From Rhodocollybia butyracea (lineage: Eukaryota; Basidiomycota; Agaricomycetes; Agaricales; Omphalotaceae), in assembly GCA_015501585.1 (NCBI GenBank), contig JADNRY010000007.1, positions 558,001 through 622,000 on the forward strand: 64,000 nt of DNA, read 5' to 3'. Shown here piece by piece: positions 34,522-45,067 of this stretch. Below the pieces are notes generated by a model that saw nothing but the letters and a program-made list of their open reading frames with translations, was not told where the DNA came from and searched no databases. A program made the position numbers and the translations under genes. The first letter of the stretch is position 1, and the number at the start of each line of letters is the position of its first letter.

Positions 34522-34963
34522 TGGCCCCGGAAATTATAGCGAAATTACAAGATAGCAGACAGAAGATAAGAAAGAGGAAAATCTTGGAAGCCTTATGCGC
34601 TTATGTGAGCAGGAGGCATCAGATTCCTTCCCGACGGTGGGCGCTTCAATTTCAAATGGCTTTGTATCCACACAGCTTTTTTCAACAAACAAAGTGGGAT
34701 TTCGTTGAAACAAAATTCTTGCAAAGTAATTTCTGAGCCGAAGACCATCATTTGATGCCCTATCTCGTTGGATTACCTGCATCTGTGACTGCTGAGCCTC
34801 AGAATTATTAGTTATCGAAGGAGGCGAATTCGAGGCTGTATTTCATCAAAAGCATCCACAAGCAACCACAAGCTCAACCAGGTTCTTTGAGATACCGAAC
34901 ACGCCATCAACTCGACGCCAATACTTTCTTAACTCGGCGCTGTCAAAAATTATTATCATTTAT
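34522..34963. other. Intergenic gap
   Basis: This is the promoter side of the glycosyltransferase and the 3' end of the GST-fold gene. Open frames here are short and unconserved; nothing else is supported. Confidence 0.5.
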
Positions 34964-36192
34964 TTAGTGCAACCCATCAGCATAAACTTTCCAACTAGGT
35001 CGTTCCTTGACTGCATCCCAATACACAGCCAACTTGGTCAGTACTAGAGGCTGTTCTACACCAATGTGCTTGACCAGTTTCTCGATAGCAACAGCGCTCG
35101 TGTCATTATACGTTCCACCTGCGAGGCTGATGACCCTTGTGAGCCAAGCAGTCAAATGCGGATCAGCCAGCGAGTATTGCTCTCCTGCAAATCAACAGTC
35201 AACAACGTGATGAAGTTAAATTATAAGTGCTCACCAAGTGCATAGGGACCGATAATCTCCTCATTCAGCTGATTCAGGACACGCACCAACCCCACCTCCC
35301 AAGAAGCCTTTGCCACCTTGAAGTACTCCGTAAAGTACTCTGCGCTTTGTGCACTTTCAGGTACCTTAGCATTCTCATACACCTCGAGTAAAACTTGTGC
35401 AGCATCTTTCTTGGCACCCCAAAAACTGGTTACTTTTTCAGATGCGCGAATATTGCCTGCTTGGGCCTCAGAGATGTAATGCGAGAGCGCGTCGACCTTG
35501 CCTTTCATCACTGGGCTTAATGCGTCTCCGAGTGCCCGGAGAGAAACATTGTCCCTGGCGTTCACGTACAGCAGATTGTTAGGGTCAGCGTCCTCGGAAT
35601 GAAGAAGTTCGTCGACTATGCGTTTGTACGTCGATGAAAGCACTACAGTAGCTGGAGCAAGAGCCGGCATAGGGGCTTCCGAGGTTGAATTGGTGGTTGA
35701 TAGATGTGACCGTGATTTATCTAGAAATTCGATGATGGTCTAGATATGTATTAGCGTTGTTTTGTACACAGCTCAAATTTGAATACCTTTGTGTCAGTCA
35801 GAGCCTTGTAACGACTAGCGACATGCTCTGATAGCGTCTTTTCCAAAGGAACGACCAAGGTCGGTACAGTAGCTGTCACCGAGTGTCATTGATCATGATA
35901 ACTCCCCAATGGACCTGGAGCTACCTTTCGAATTGAGACGAAGAAACGAGGGCGCATAGTTCTCGGCTTTGACTATTGTCCTACGCATTCAGCACGATGA
36001 TAAGAGATCGCCACCCCACGCACCAAGGTCGACCTCTTTGAGATCAACATCATCCTTGCCGTACCCTTTCTCCTCTCTGAACAAGTTTAATAAAGATTTT
36101 TAGATCGAACTAGAAACTTACAGAGCTATGAGGGCTGCAGATGACCAGATTGAAGAACTGTTGTAATATAACACGGCTTTAGGAATCGACAT
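34964..36192 (-). CDS. Glutathione S-transferase-fold protein
   Basis: The start at 36192 gives MSIPKAVLYYNSSIWSSAAL, a thioredoxin-like first strand and helix with Ser/Trp at the usual glutathione-contact region. The chain continues EEKGYGKDDVDLKEVDL, NYAPSFLRLNSK, ATVPTLVVPLE (cis-Pro of the GST N-domain), then KTIIEFLDKSR. The all-helical C-terminal domain follows: YKRIVDELLHSEDADPNNLL, a Lys/Ala-rich middle, LNEEIIGPYALGEQYSLADPHLTAWLTRVI (the usual D-x-x-L-x-x-W motif), and an end at KERPSWKVYADGLH. It is probably a soluble cytosolic fungal GST-like enzyme. The substrate and class are undetermined, and eEF1B-gamma-like behaviour is possible but not shown. There are at least five introns. 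It is divergent from SGT1 by 302 bp, a gap that holds no recognisable exon. Confidence 0.78.
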
Positions 36193-36494
36193 GGTGGTTA
36201 GGACAGAACAAGTTGAAATGACGTAGGTAAATCGTGAGAATCTTAAGTGAATCGCGACTTACTTTCTGTTTCTTTCTGAAAGCTAATTTTCTGAACATAG
36301 TGTATGATCTCGTACAAACTGCATAGACAACTGGAATTCCAAGTTGCACGTTGAAAGAAATATCAAAGAAGACAAAGTGTCACGACCGCGTAACACATAG
36401 GGCACGAGGTGTTACTTGTCACCTTCTCGAAAGTTCTTCAGTCTTTTTATTTCATTAGTCTCAGCGCTCGTCACATTTCTCTTGACTCAAAACC

Positions 36495-37298
36495 ATGTCC
36501 ATCCGGTAAGCTTATCTCCTCAACTAACAGTATTCTGGAACTTCACACCTTTTCCAGACATGAGTACTATGAAAGCGACGAGCGTACTACTGTTTCAATC
36601 TTCGATCGCGGCGCAGACCCTGCTAAAGTTTCCATCAAGTTCGAACCTCGCAAAGTACATCTCTTCACTGGGTTCTACTGTGACGACCATCGCTTATCCT
36701 CTTTTGTTCAAGGTGACTTACACTCATGGGGACAAGAATCTTGTTTTGGAGCCATTGAAGGGCCAGATCAGTCCAGATGCTTGTGAATATACTGTTGGAA
36801 AGGTTAAAGTCGAGCTTCGTCTGATCAAGGTCGCACAAGGACGCTGGGGAGGTCTCATCGGCGATAGTCCAGATCGTAAGTCTTGTGTGTGCGATCTGAG
36901 CGATCTTTTCTTTTGACGTCAACATCTAGCCTTGGCCAACTCTGCTAGTACTTCCACCCCCACGCCACTCAGACAAAAAAAGAACTGGGATTCGCTTACG
37001 ACAGACATACTCGCGGCTGAAAAGGAAAAATCGATGGAAGAGGATCCCAACGTCGGCGGTGATAGTGCAGTGAACCCATTCTTCCAGAAAATCTTTGCCG
37101 ATGCCGACGAGGATACTAAACGCGCGATGATGAAGAGCTATTCTGAGAGTGGTGGAACTACTCTGAGTACAAACTGGGACGAAGTCAAGAAGGGTACGGT
37201 GGAAGTCAAGCCCCCAGAGGGCCAAGAGTGGAAGAAATGTTTGTCGGTTTTTTCTTGATCTTTTTAGCATACTTATCATATCGACTGCAGGGTCATAA
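36495..37298 (+). CDS. SGT1: SGT1-type Hsp90 co-chaperone (CS + SGS, no TPR)
   Basis: The first exon encodes only MSI plus part of Arg and joins to HEYYESDERTTVSIFDRGADPAKVSIKFEPRK. After a second intron the CS domain continues VTYTHGDKNLVLEPLKGQI, CEYTVGKVKVELRLIK and WGGLIGD. A linker with STPTPLRQKKNWDSL leads to the SGS domain: VNPFFQKIFADADEDTKRAMMKSYSESGGTTLSTNWDEVKKG, and PPEGQEWKKW. The last exon contributes only the end of Trp, Ser and the TAA at 37296-37298. SGT1 links Hsp90 to SCF ubiquitin ligases and kinetochore assembly. The N-terminal TPR domain found in yeast and plant SGT1 is absent here. No upstream exon encodes one before the 302-bp divergent spacer. Confidence 0.92.
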
Positions 37299-37545
37299 AT
37301 GCGGTACAATGGTCGAGAGGTCTAAATGCTTTGCTTGTTTTCTTGTAGTGCTGTTGTGCAGGCATATAATCTACTGTGGTTCAGACCCGAATATTTACAA
37401 GTAATAATATACCTGAATTGATAAAGAGGCTAGGCTTTGATCACAAGTTCAATTCGCTTATCAGTGCAACAAATCGCTTCACTTGGCCAGCAACTCGATT
37501 CCCAATTTTTCCAATCTAAAGCCACAAACTTTGTTAGCGACTCGC

Positions 37546-38234
37546 ATGTCTAGACTGACACTCATTGTTGCGGCTACCACAACGAATGGAATCGGCAAAG
37601 GGGGCCGATTGCCCTGGAAGCTTCCAAAAGAGATGGAGTATTTCGCTCGTGTAACCTCGAATGCCCCGCCAGACCAGCAGAACGCGGTGATTATGGGTAG
37701 ACACACCTGGGAAAGCATACCAGAAAAGTTTCGGCCACTAAAGAATAGGCTGAATGTTGTTGTCAGTCGAAAAGAAGGCTATAATTTGCAAGTCGTATCA
37801 TTTTTAGAGGTTTATATATCGTCGTGCTGAAAGTTTTTTTTCTCTGCAGCGGCGACAATGTGGATGTTCACGTTCATCGAGACCTTGCATCGGCCATGGA
37901 ACTACTTCGAAGCCAAACTGATCCTCATGTTCACCGAACATTTCTCATTGGCGGGGCCATGATGTACTCGTCCAGTCTTCAGCTTCCAAAAACTTCACCA
38001 ATTGCATACGTGGACCGAGTGTTGCTTACTCGCATAGTAGCGCCTCCGTTTGATCATTGTGATGTTTTCATGCCGGATTTCCTTGGAGAATGGATTGGAG
38101 CTCCAGATTTTAACGGCTGGAAGCTGGCTTCGCAAGAGGAACACAGCGGCTGGGTTGGATTCCAAGTTCCCGAGGGTGTTCAGGAGGAAAACGGTGTACA
38201 ATACGAGTTCCAACTATGGGTTCGCGATGCGTAA
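37546..38234 (+). CDS. Dihydrofolate reductase
   Basis: The ATG at 37546 gives MSRLTLIVAATTTNGIGKGGRLPWKLPKEMEYF, the standard DHFR start with IGxxxxLPW and the acidic Glu of the folate site. VIMGRHTWESIPEKFRPLKNRLNVVVSRK is the NADPH-binding GRxTWES segment. Exon 2 has VDVHVHRDLASAM, RTFLIGGAMMYSSSL (GG of the NADPH site), VDRVLLTRI and a C-terminal QYEFQLWVRDA. The two exons (37546-37787 and 37850-38234) join only if the intron uses a GC donor (GCAAGT) with a CAG acceptor. This gives GYNF then GDNVDV and a 208-residue enzyme. It reduces dihydrofolate to tetrahydrofolate in thymidylate and purine synthesis. The 3' end converges on the bL36m gene 108 bp away. Confidence 0.95.
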
Positions 38235-38342
38235 ACTTTTGTTTTCGTCTCTTTTTTTCATCTCTGTATATCCCGTATATCCCTTCTATTGCCCGCGTAT
38301 GTTGTATCATAGGACCCGTAGCGCAGCAGCAAATGGACATTT

Positions 38343-38647
38343 CTACCCTTGCCGCTATATAACGATATATACTTAGTATTACTATTGGGATTTCTTGGAG
38401 GTGGACATCCACGCACCTGCTTGTGTTTTGCATTTTTGGAACAGATAACGTAGACTCTTCCTTTTCGTCTCACAATACTACATCCATCGCACATCACTTT
38501 GACCGATGACCGTACTTTCATTCCGCGTGTAAATTGAGGCACTGTGACGACTGCGTGGCCATGAATATGAGAAAGCTGTCGAGGCGACGAATAAGAGCTT
38601 AAACGGTGCAGTAGAGGCCTGCTAGAGGCGAGCAAAGCGCGGAACAT
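38343..38647 (-). CDS. RTC6: Mitochondrial large-subunit ribosomal protein bL36m
   Basis: The start at 38647 gives [20 protein letters not shown], an Arg/Ser-rich presequence without acidic residues typical for mitochondrial import. The mature protein is [20 protein letters not shown] then [15 protein letters not shown], with the C-x2-C...C-x4-H zinc-ribbon pattern of bL36. An intron (38355-38416, GTGCGT...TATAG) follows HKQ, and the last exon contributes only RQG and a TAG at 38343-38345. This restores the family's invariant KHKQRQG ending. The open frame otherwise runs past this point into non-conserved sequence. The gene is head to head with the first DMT transporter (51 bp between start codons). 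Confidence 0.93.
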
Positions 38648-38698
38648 AATAAAGGAAAGAGCAAGTGATGACAAAACCTGTTCGGCATCTTTCTACTT

Positions 38699-40207
38699 AT
38701 GTTCTGCATCTCGTCCTGGACACAGTCCAGCTACGACAACAAGCTCGTAATTTTTGTCTTCATATTCGCCGTCTTTGCATTCGTGATAGAAAGCCAGCTC
38801 ACACAGGTAAGTCTAAATTTATTTTTCGTTGTCACAATCTCATGAGAATCGATCAGTACGTCCAAACGACCTTGAACTATAAACACCCCTTCTTCCTTTT
38901 GTGAGCTATCATTTTATCAGGTATATCTGTAGCTTTTCTAATTACATTTCCTAGCTGGATTGTGCATTCGAGTTTCGCAATAAGTTTTCCGATCCATTTG
39001 GCCTATCTCAAGCTCGCGACTCCACATTCGTTATCTGCTATTTGGAAAGGTCTCGTCTTTGCAAATGCGCAGCACCTCGACGGCCTCGACGAGAGGTCCA
39101 TAAAATTTCAAAAGTCTAGATTCATTATCCTCACACTGAAACTCACGGCTCTCATTTCACTTCCTGCATTATTCTGGTCAGTCCTAGGTGCACTACCAAT
39201 AAGTATCGCTATCTGACACTTCTGTAGGTTCGCGGCAATTGAACTGGCTCCGTAAGACTTCCTGTAAACTCTTTTCTCCGTTCGCTTACACTCTGTTCAA
39301 TAGCGTAACGGATGTTACTGGTAATTTCTCTACTTCCATAATGCGGTCTCTTATCTAACCCATGGCAGCAATATGGAATACCAACTCGTTCTTTGTCTAT
39401 CTAATCTCTATAAAGGTCTTTGGACTGAAATTGGAGGGTCGGAAGTTGGGCGCCGTGATCATAGCGACGTGCGGTGTACTAGCAGTGGTTTACGGTGGCA
39501 CTACCACCTCTGATATATCGAAAGATGTGTCTGTTAACGCCATCCCTATTCCCCAATCACCTAAGCCTCTAATTGGTGATGTACTAACTCTTATAGCATC
39601 CATCTGCTACGCAGCATATCTAGTATTTTACAAAAAGTACGCTGCGCTTCCGTCAGCCCCAGAATTCGACGAAGATTACCGACCTTTGTCTGCTTCTGAC
39701 GACCCAGAGTCTAATGCACTACACGCATCCCATTCGAGGCTCGAAGCAGATCCTGGATTGTCTGATAAAGTCTACCCCCTTCCTTTTGGCCTCTATTCCA
39801 ATCTTTGGACCTCAGCCATCGGCATATGCACATTCTCTTTTTTTTGGATCATCCCTATCTTGCACTGGACTGGAGTTGAACCTTTCGCTTTCCCTAGTAA
39901 TATTCACACACTTGGCGCAATTGCAGGCATCGTGTTGACAGGTTGCCTGTTTAACGTTGGGTTTATGGTGATTTTCCCTCTCTATTACCGAAAGAACATT
40001 GCCTTACATATTGAGCTATAGATAACTCTTGCATTTTGGGGTCCGATTGTTACGTCCGTCGGTGGTCTCTTGACCATCGTTCTTGTGTTTCTCTCGGATA
40101 TTCTACTTGGAGCTACAGACTCTTTAACGATATGGGGCGTGGCTGGCTCTGCGACGATCGTTGCAGCATTTGGTGTCATTGCGTACGACATGCTACAGCA
40201 AGGTTGA
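38699..40207 (+). CDS. DMT/EamA-type membrane transporter, copy 1 (SLC35F5-like)
   Basis: I choose the ATG at 38699 because its frame gives a hydrophobic helix, YDNKLVIFVFIFAVFAFVIE, then SQLTQ|YVQTTLNYKHPFFL|FWIVHSSFAISFPIHL, the standard opening of this family. Further exons give a basic loop, LTLKLTALISLPALFWFAAIELAPVTDVTAIWNTNSFFVYLIS, KLEGRKLGAVIIATCGVLAVVYGG, GDVLTLIASICYAAYLVFYKKYA and PLPFGLYSNLW. The C-terminal helices are TSVGGLLTIVLVFLSDILLG and IWGVAGSATIVAAFGVIAYD. It has about ten transmembrane helices with two EamA repeats. The family includes vacuolar and Golgi carriers of unknown substrate. A sibling copy lies immediately downstream. Confidence 0.87.
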
Positions 40208-40563
40208 TTACTAGTTGCTGTTGAATATCTTGCTACAGTATCCTTGAATAATCTTTACTATCTAGATTATTATTTATATTATATATCAGACTGTAAGCTT
40301 TGTACGAAACACGCTTCTGCAGCTGTGGATTCCATCATGGGCGTTCTGGAGTTCTGTAAACTTTACGCCATACCGTCCCGAGTCCCGAACGAGAACTAGT
40401 TACGCATCGGGGTCCATGTGTTGCTGAACTATGAACTTCGGAGAAAGATGCTTCGCCGTCTGCAGGCTCAGGAACGAGCGCACGTTGGCTTGTCTCAAAT
40501 ACTCAGGCAAATGTATCTCGCTTATCACCACATGCGATATGCTTTTCTCTCTTCTAGTCTGCC
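40208..40563. other. Spacer between tandem transporter genes
   Basis: 3' flank of transporter copy 1 and promoter of copy 2. The minus-strand open frame at 40400-40717 overlaps the copy 2 5' exons and has no family features. Nothing else is seen. Confidence 0.5.
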
Positions 40564-41989
40564 ATGAGCTCTGAGCAGAGGAACCAGAGGAAGCCTGTCG
40601 TCGCCCTAATTCTCGCTCTAGGTGGTTTCGTCGCTCAAACGCAATTAACTCAGGTATGCGGCGAGCCTTTATTTCGTTGACTTTCTTCATCCTGTTCATC
40701 AGTCTGTATCTTAGCACGTCCTCACGGTTTTGGACTATAACCGTCCTTTTTTTGTGTTGTAAGTATGAGTACCGAACTCAAACCAACTAGGTCATCTTAT
40801 CTGGACTGTTCTCGAAGGTACATCACACAATCGGTGTTCAGCATTTCGCTACTGGTTCATCTGGCTTATCTCGCGTTATCGACGAAAAGCTCCATATCTA
40901 GGCTCTGCAAGGGTTTAAAGATTTCCATCACCCGCCAACTGCGCTCAAGATGGCCTGGCCCTTCCATGCAAGCACAGTTCCCGTACGGCAGATTTGTTGT
41001 GGTTACTTTCGTTTTGACCCTGTCATTTACGATTCCGACGATGCTTTGGTGTATCGGGATCTCCCTTTCCTCGTGAGTTCCAGTATTGGGCGGTATTGAA
41101 AGATCTATAGCTAATGTACGCTTATGGAAAGTGCAAGTGATGTTACAGGCAAGTTACGCCACACCGTGACTTGCTTTCGAGTGTCTGCTCACACGACCTA
41201 AAAAAAGTTCTCTGGAATGCCAATCCTTTCTTCACCTTCTTATTCTCAGTGACGATCCTAGGTGGTAAATATCAGCATAGAAAGTTTGCTTCTGTTGTTC
41301 TCGCCATCGCTGGCGTTGCCCTGGTGGTATACGGAGGAAGCGCCTCCAGTGACAGCCCAGTAACTGGAATTCCATCCCGTACAGCTGGCAATATCCTCGC
41401 CCTTTTGGCAGCTGTTACATATGCTGGCTATCAGCTCCTCTATGATGCATTCACAGACCTCCCTTCTCAGAGTCTTCTAGATCTTTCTGAATCAACACCT
41501 TTGACAGAGGAGCACAAAGCTGCTATCTACCCTTGCCCTTATGGACTAGAGTCAAGTTTCTGGACATCCATGATTGGCTTGTGCACGTTATCCTGCCTGT
41601 GGATTGCTTTTCCTATTCTAAACTATTTTGGCTTTGAAGAATTCAGACCCCCTTCTGATCTTTGGACTATACTAATGATCTTCGGTGCAGCTGGTTCCGC
41701 AGCTGCATTCATGACTGGGACCATGGTGAGCCACAGAGCTGTGTAAATCCCAAAATCTGATGAATTTCTGCAGATGCTGTTGGTTTCCTGGGGAGCTATA
41801 ATGACATCTGTTACAACGCTGTTGACCATAGTCTTAGTATTCATAACCGACCTCATGCTGGGAGCTACGATCACCATTTGGAGTATATTTGGATCGCTCG
41901 CGATCGTCTCAGCATTTGGGATACTCGTATTTGCCGATTCTGTGGAGTCATCATCTACTTCTCACCAAGAATCGAATGCTTTATTGTAA
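40564..41989 (+). CDS. DMT/EamA-type membrane transporter, copy 2
   Basis: The start at 40564 gives MSSEQRNQRKPVVALILALGGFVAQTQLTQ. It then joins HVLTVLDYNRPFFV and YITQSVFSISLLVHLAYLAL, exactly parallel to the exon order of copy 1. Helices continue through RFVVVTFVLTLSFTIPTMLW, VLWNANPFFTFLFSVTILGG, HRKFASVVLAIAGVALVVYGG, GNILALLAAVTYAGYQLLYDA and CPYGLESSFWTSMIGLCTLSCLWIAFPIL. It ends MTSVTTLLTIVLVFITDLMLGATITIWSIFGS. The C-terminal tail is Ser-rich (SVESSSTSHQESNALL). It shares intron positions and domain order with copy 1 but is well diverged in loops, so the duplication is old. Function is unknown; it is presumed an organelle-membrane carrier. Confidence 0.87.
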
Positions 41990-42412
41990 TGTATCCCGAA
42001 AAAAAGTTTTTGTAAACATAAGAATAGCACGAGAGCAATCTGAAATTAATAGATAGCGATACCGAAACAAGGCCTAGGGAAAAAGTAAAAGGACAGAGAA
42101 ATGCATCAGGCAGGGGATTGGAAATCATATATGTACAAAAAGAAGTTCGAACGAATGAATTCATGACAGGAGGGAGTACTTTGCTACAAGGAAGGAAATT
42201 GTAATCACACCATGACCATGTCCACAAACGTGATAGATAAAAACCCGTAGGTGAAAGCTTTGAAAAAAGGACCACTCGATACTATATTCGTATATCTCCG
42301 CGACGTATGTAGGTTGGTTTGCCAAGTTGGAGGCCATGTTATGTAGCGGTGCTCATTACACTACGAATTGGAATCAATAGGAAAGGAGAGGGCATCATCG
42401 CAGACGCGGAAA
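41990..42412. other. Intergenic gap between convergent genes
   Basis: 3' flanks of transporter copy 2 and of the PPZ-type phosphatase. No exon or repeat is recognised. Confidence 0.5.
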
Positions 42413-44186
42413 CTACCTTTTCCGTTTAGCTTTGGTCATTTCTTTCCGCAGTGCGGCACCATCTAGAGGTTTGAGCAGCTCGAACGCACATAGCAAGTCC
42501 TCAGAGACGCTATGGTTAACAGTCAGAAAGAACACAAAGGAGTTGAGTCCAAAGTATGCACAAACCTCATACACGCTCCATAATTATCGAATTCTGGAGA
42601 GACAGTCAGATGTGACCAAAAAGAATTAAATAACATAAACCCACCTCCGCAATAATTTGGCGCACTGAATACCGTAACGAGCGTTCGGTCATTCCAAAAC
42701 TCGTAGCCATCTTCAACCACCATATGTGCCCGACATATAAGATCCATATCATAACGAACAAGGAACTCGTTGATAATCCCTTTGCCGAAACAGTAACTGA
42801 CCCCTCGTTCGTTATCTTCCCAATCCACAGCTGTGTCCGAGGGATCGGACCAAAGGAGGTCGTTTAGAAGTCCGTAATCAGGAACGTCGGTAGGACGTTG
42901 TATTCGCTTGATGTCGTCCATCGAATGCAGTGACGGGGATAGTCCACCATGTACACAGAATATTTTCGATGCTACTATGGCGGCAATAGGAAGGCAGTTG
43001 AACACATCGATAAAAGTCTTCCATGTCTTGATGTTGCATCGCCTCTTGCACTCGTCGTAAAATCCATAAACTGAAAGATCACATCACTTGAGGAGAGTTA
43101 CAAGGGGTTAAGAGCATAGAACGCACCTCTGGTGACGTTGGCGCATTCATGGTTTCCACGTAAGAGGAAAAAATTCTCCGGATACTTGATCTTGTAGCAA
43201 AGAAGGAGAAGTATGGTTTCAAGACTTTGCTTGCCGCGATCAACATAGTCACCAAGGAAAAGATAGTTGGCTGCTGGAGGAAAGCCGCACATCTCGAACA
43301 GCCGAATGAGGTCGGAATATTGACCATGAACGTCTCCGACAATCTTTACGGGTGGCGACAACTCGACCAACGTTGGCTGGCTGAGGAAGACGTCACGGGC
43401 GGCAAGACATATAGACGTAATCTCAGTGTTTTTGAGGCACAGGGATTTACTGACTTTGCCTGTGTAGCCTACATCCAAAAGACGTTGGATCATGTCGTCA
43501 ACATCTACCGATTTCAATTTGTTACTATCAGCCTGAGGACCGGTGCTTGTAGTGGATCCAGGGGTAAATGTCGCATTGGCATTGGAAAGAATGGTGGCTT
43601 GCGCAGCCGGGATATCAATTGGAGCTGGTAAATGCTTCGGAGAAGACGGAAGAGGAGAAGTAGAGGATGGCTCGTTTAAGGAGGGGTTTGGATAGGGTGA
43701 GCCATGTAAGCCGTTTGTTGGCTGGCCTAGAGAGCGAGCAGGTTCTGGAACATTTATCGTAGGCGCTCCATTTGGGGCAGGCTTGGGATCTGAAGCTACA
43801 AAACAGCATTAGCACTGGGTGAGAAAGACAAGTTGGCCACAGGGTTACTTTCTGATGAATCGTCTGGAGAGTTATCCAGCGACAAACTATCAGGAGAAGG
43901 GTCATCGTCTTTGTCCTTTTGTCCTTTTCTAGTCTTCTTACTCGACTGCTGAGCTGTTTGTGGCTGCGAGGCTGCCGGTTGAGGGGACGAAGGTCGCCCT
44001 TTCGACAGCCGCGATGTGAAGACGGAAAGTAACGTAGGCGCCAGTGTGAATTACTGGCCGTGAAGACGGTAAATATAAGAACAGAGCAAACAACGGAGAC
44101 GTAGGATGCAGGGAAAGAGATACACGATCAGTGTTCTCGTCAAGTTCAGAAATCGTCAAAGCAAGCTGTGACCTTTGTTTGTGCAT
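42413..44186 (-). CDS. PPZ-type Ser/Thr protein phosphatase
   Basis: The catalytic half is nearly textbook: [137 protein letters not shown] and FSAPNYCG. The C-terminus EMTKAKRKR ends at the TAG at 42413-42415. These match PP1-related PPZ enzymes, which control cation homeostasis and salt tolerance, rather than PP1 itself. The N-terminal extension is Ser/Pro-rich ([38 protein letters not shown]). No in-frame ATG is visible in the first recognised exon, so the 5' end is uncertain. 44186 is the nearest upstream ATG and needs an intron (possibly GTGTAT...CGAAAG) to join. The expected N-terminal MG myristoylation site was not found. Confidence 0.9.
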
Positions 44187-44323
44187 ATTTATATGTAAAG
44201 CTTGACTCTCATAATTCGGACTCTCAGTGCTCTAGACCAGAAGATAGCCTCATAAATCATGCATTTTATTGATGTGCATAGCATAGGTATGAATGTGAGA
44301 TAAAGAAAGACATACGCAAAAGC

Positions 44324-45067
44324 TTAGAACTTTCCGAAAGCTTTTGCAGAAGCCTTGTTCTTGGTCACCCGCAGAACATTGAAACGCACAGTCTTGGACA
44401 GTGGCCGGCATTGCCCTATAGAAAGTTTACAATATGCATCGACGTCAAAAGCGAGTTCAAACGCACCAACTGTCACAACATCTCCTAGCTCGACACGGAA
44501 AGCGGGTGACAAATGAGCGGCCAGGTTTTTGTGTCGCTTTTCGTAACGGTCTTGGAAAAGAAATTCAGCCAAGACAGATCGAACGCTCAATATGAATCTA
44601 CGCACTGTATTTGGGGATGTAGTGAAGATAATCTCTTCGGATAATGATAGTGCGGGTCATTTTTGTAGAGACAACCTTGCCAGTAAGGATACGGCCACGG
44701 ATGGAGATTTCACCAGTGAAAGGGCACTTCTTGTCTGATACCAAGTCAGATGGGCGAACTCCATCCACAACATTTGACACTCACCGATGTAAGTGCCGTT
44801 GATAGCCTCTGTAGGAGTCTTGAACCCCAGACCAACATCCTTGTACCACCGCTTTTCCTTAGTTGAGACCTTCTTTCCGCCTATATTTCAAGTCCAAAAT
44901 CCCGCAAATAAGTCTTCTATCTATCTCAGAATGATTAACCACCGACCCTTAGCTTTGGCGTTTTGGAAAAGAGGCTGTTTTTGGTAAGCTTTTTCGATCT
45001 GAATTAAAACAGCGGTCAGCACCACTCCAGTTCGATACATACGGTCAAATCATACTTGTTCGGCCAT
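44324..45067 (-). CDS. RPS11: 40S ribosomal protein uS17 (RPS11)
   Basis: Exon 1 is only MAEQ (start at 45067) and joins to [18 protein letters not shown], then [51 protein letters not shown] and [23 protein letters not shown]. Further exons give [28 protein letters not shown] and [20 protein letters not shown], ending ASAKAFGKF. This is a complete eukaryotic S11/uS17 with its OB-fold rRNA-binding core. A four-codon first exon split by an intron immediately after the start is common in ribosomal protein genes. Same strand as, and about 140 bp upstream of, the presumed 5' end of the phosphatase gene. Confidence 0.96.

Noticed and set aside
38258..38342. Extension of bL36m beyond HKQ to the stop near 38258
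   Set aside because: The extra residues are not conserved. An intron gives the family-specific RQG ending at 38343.
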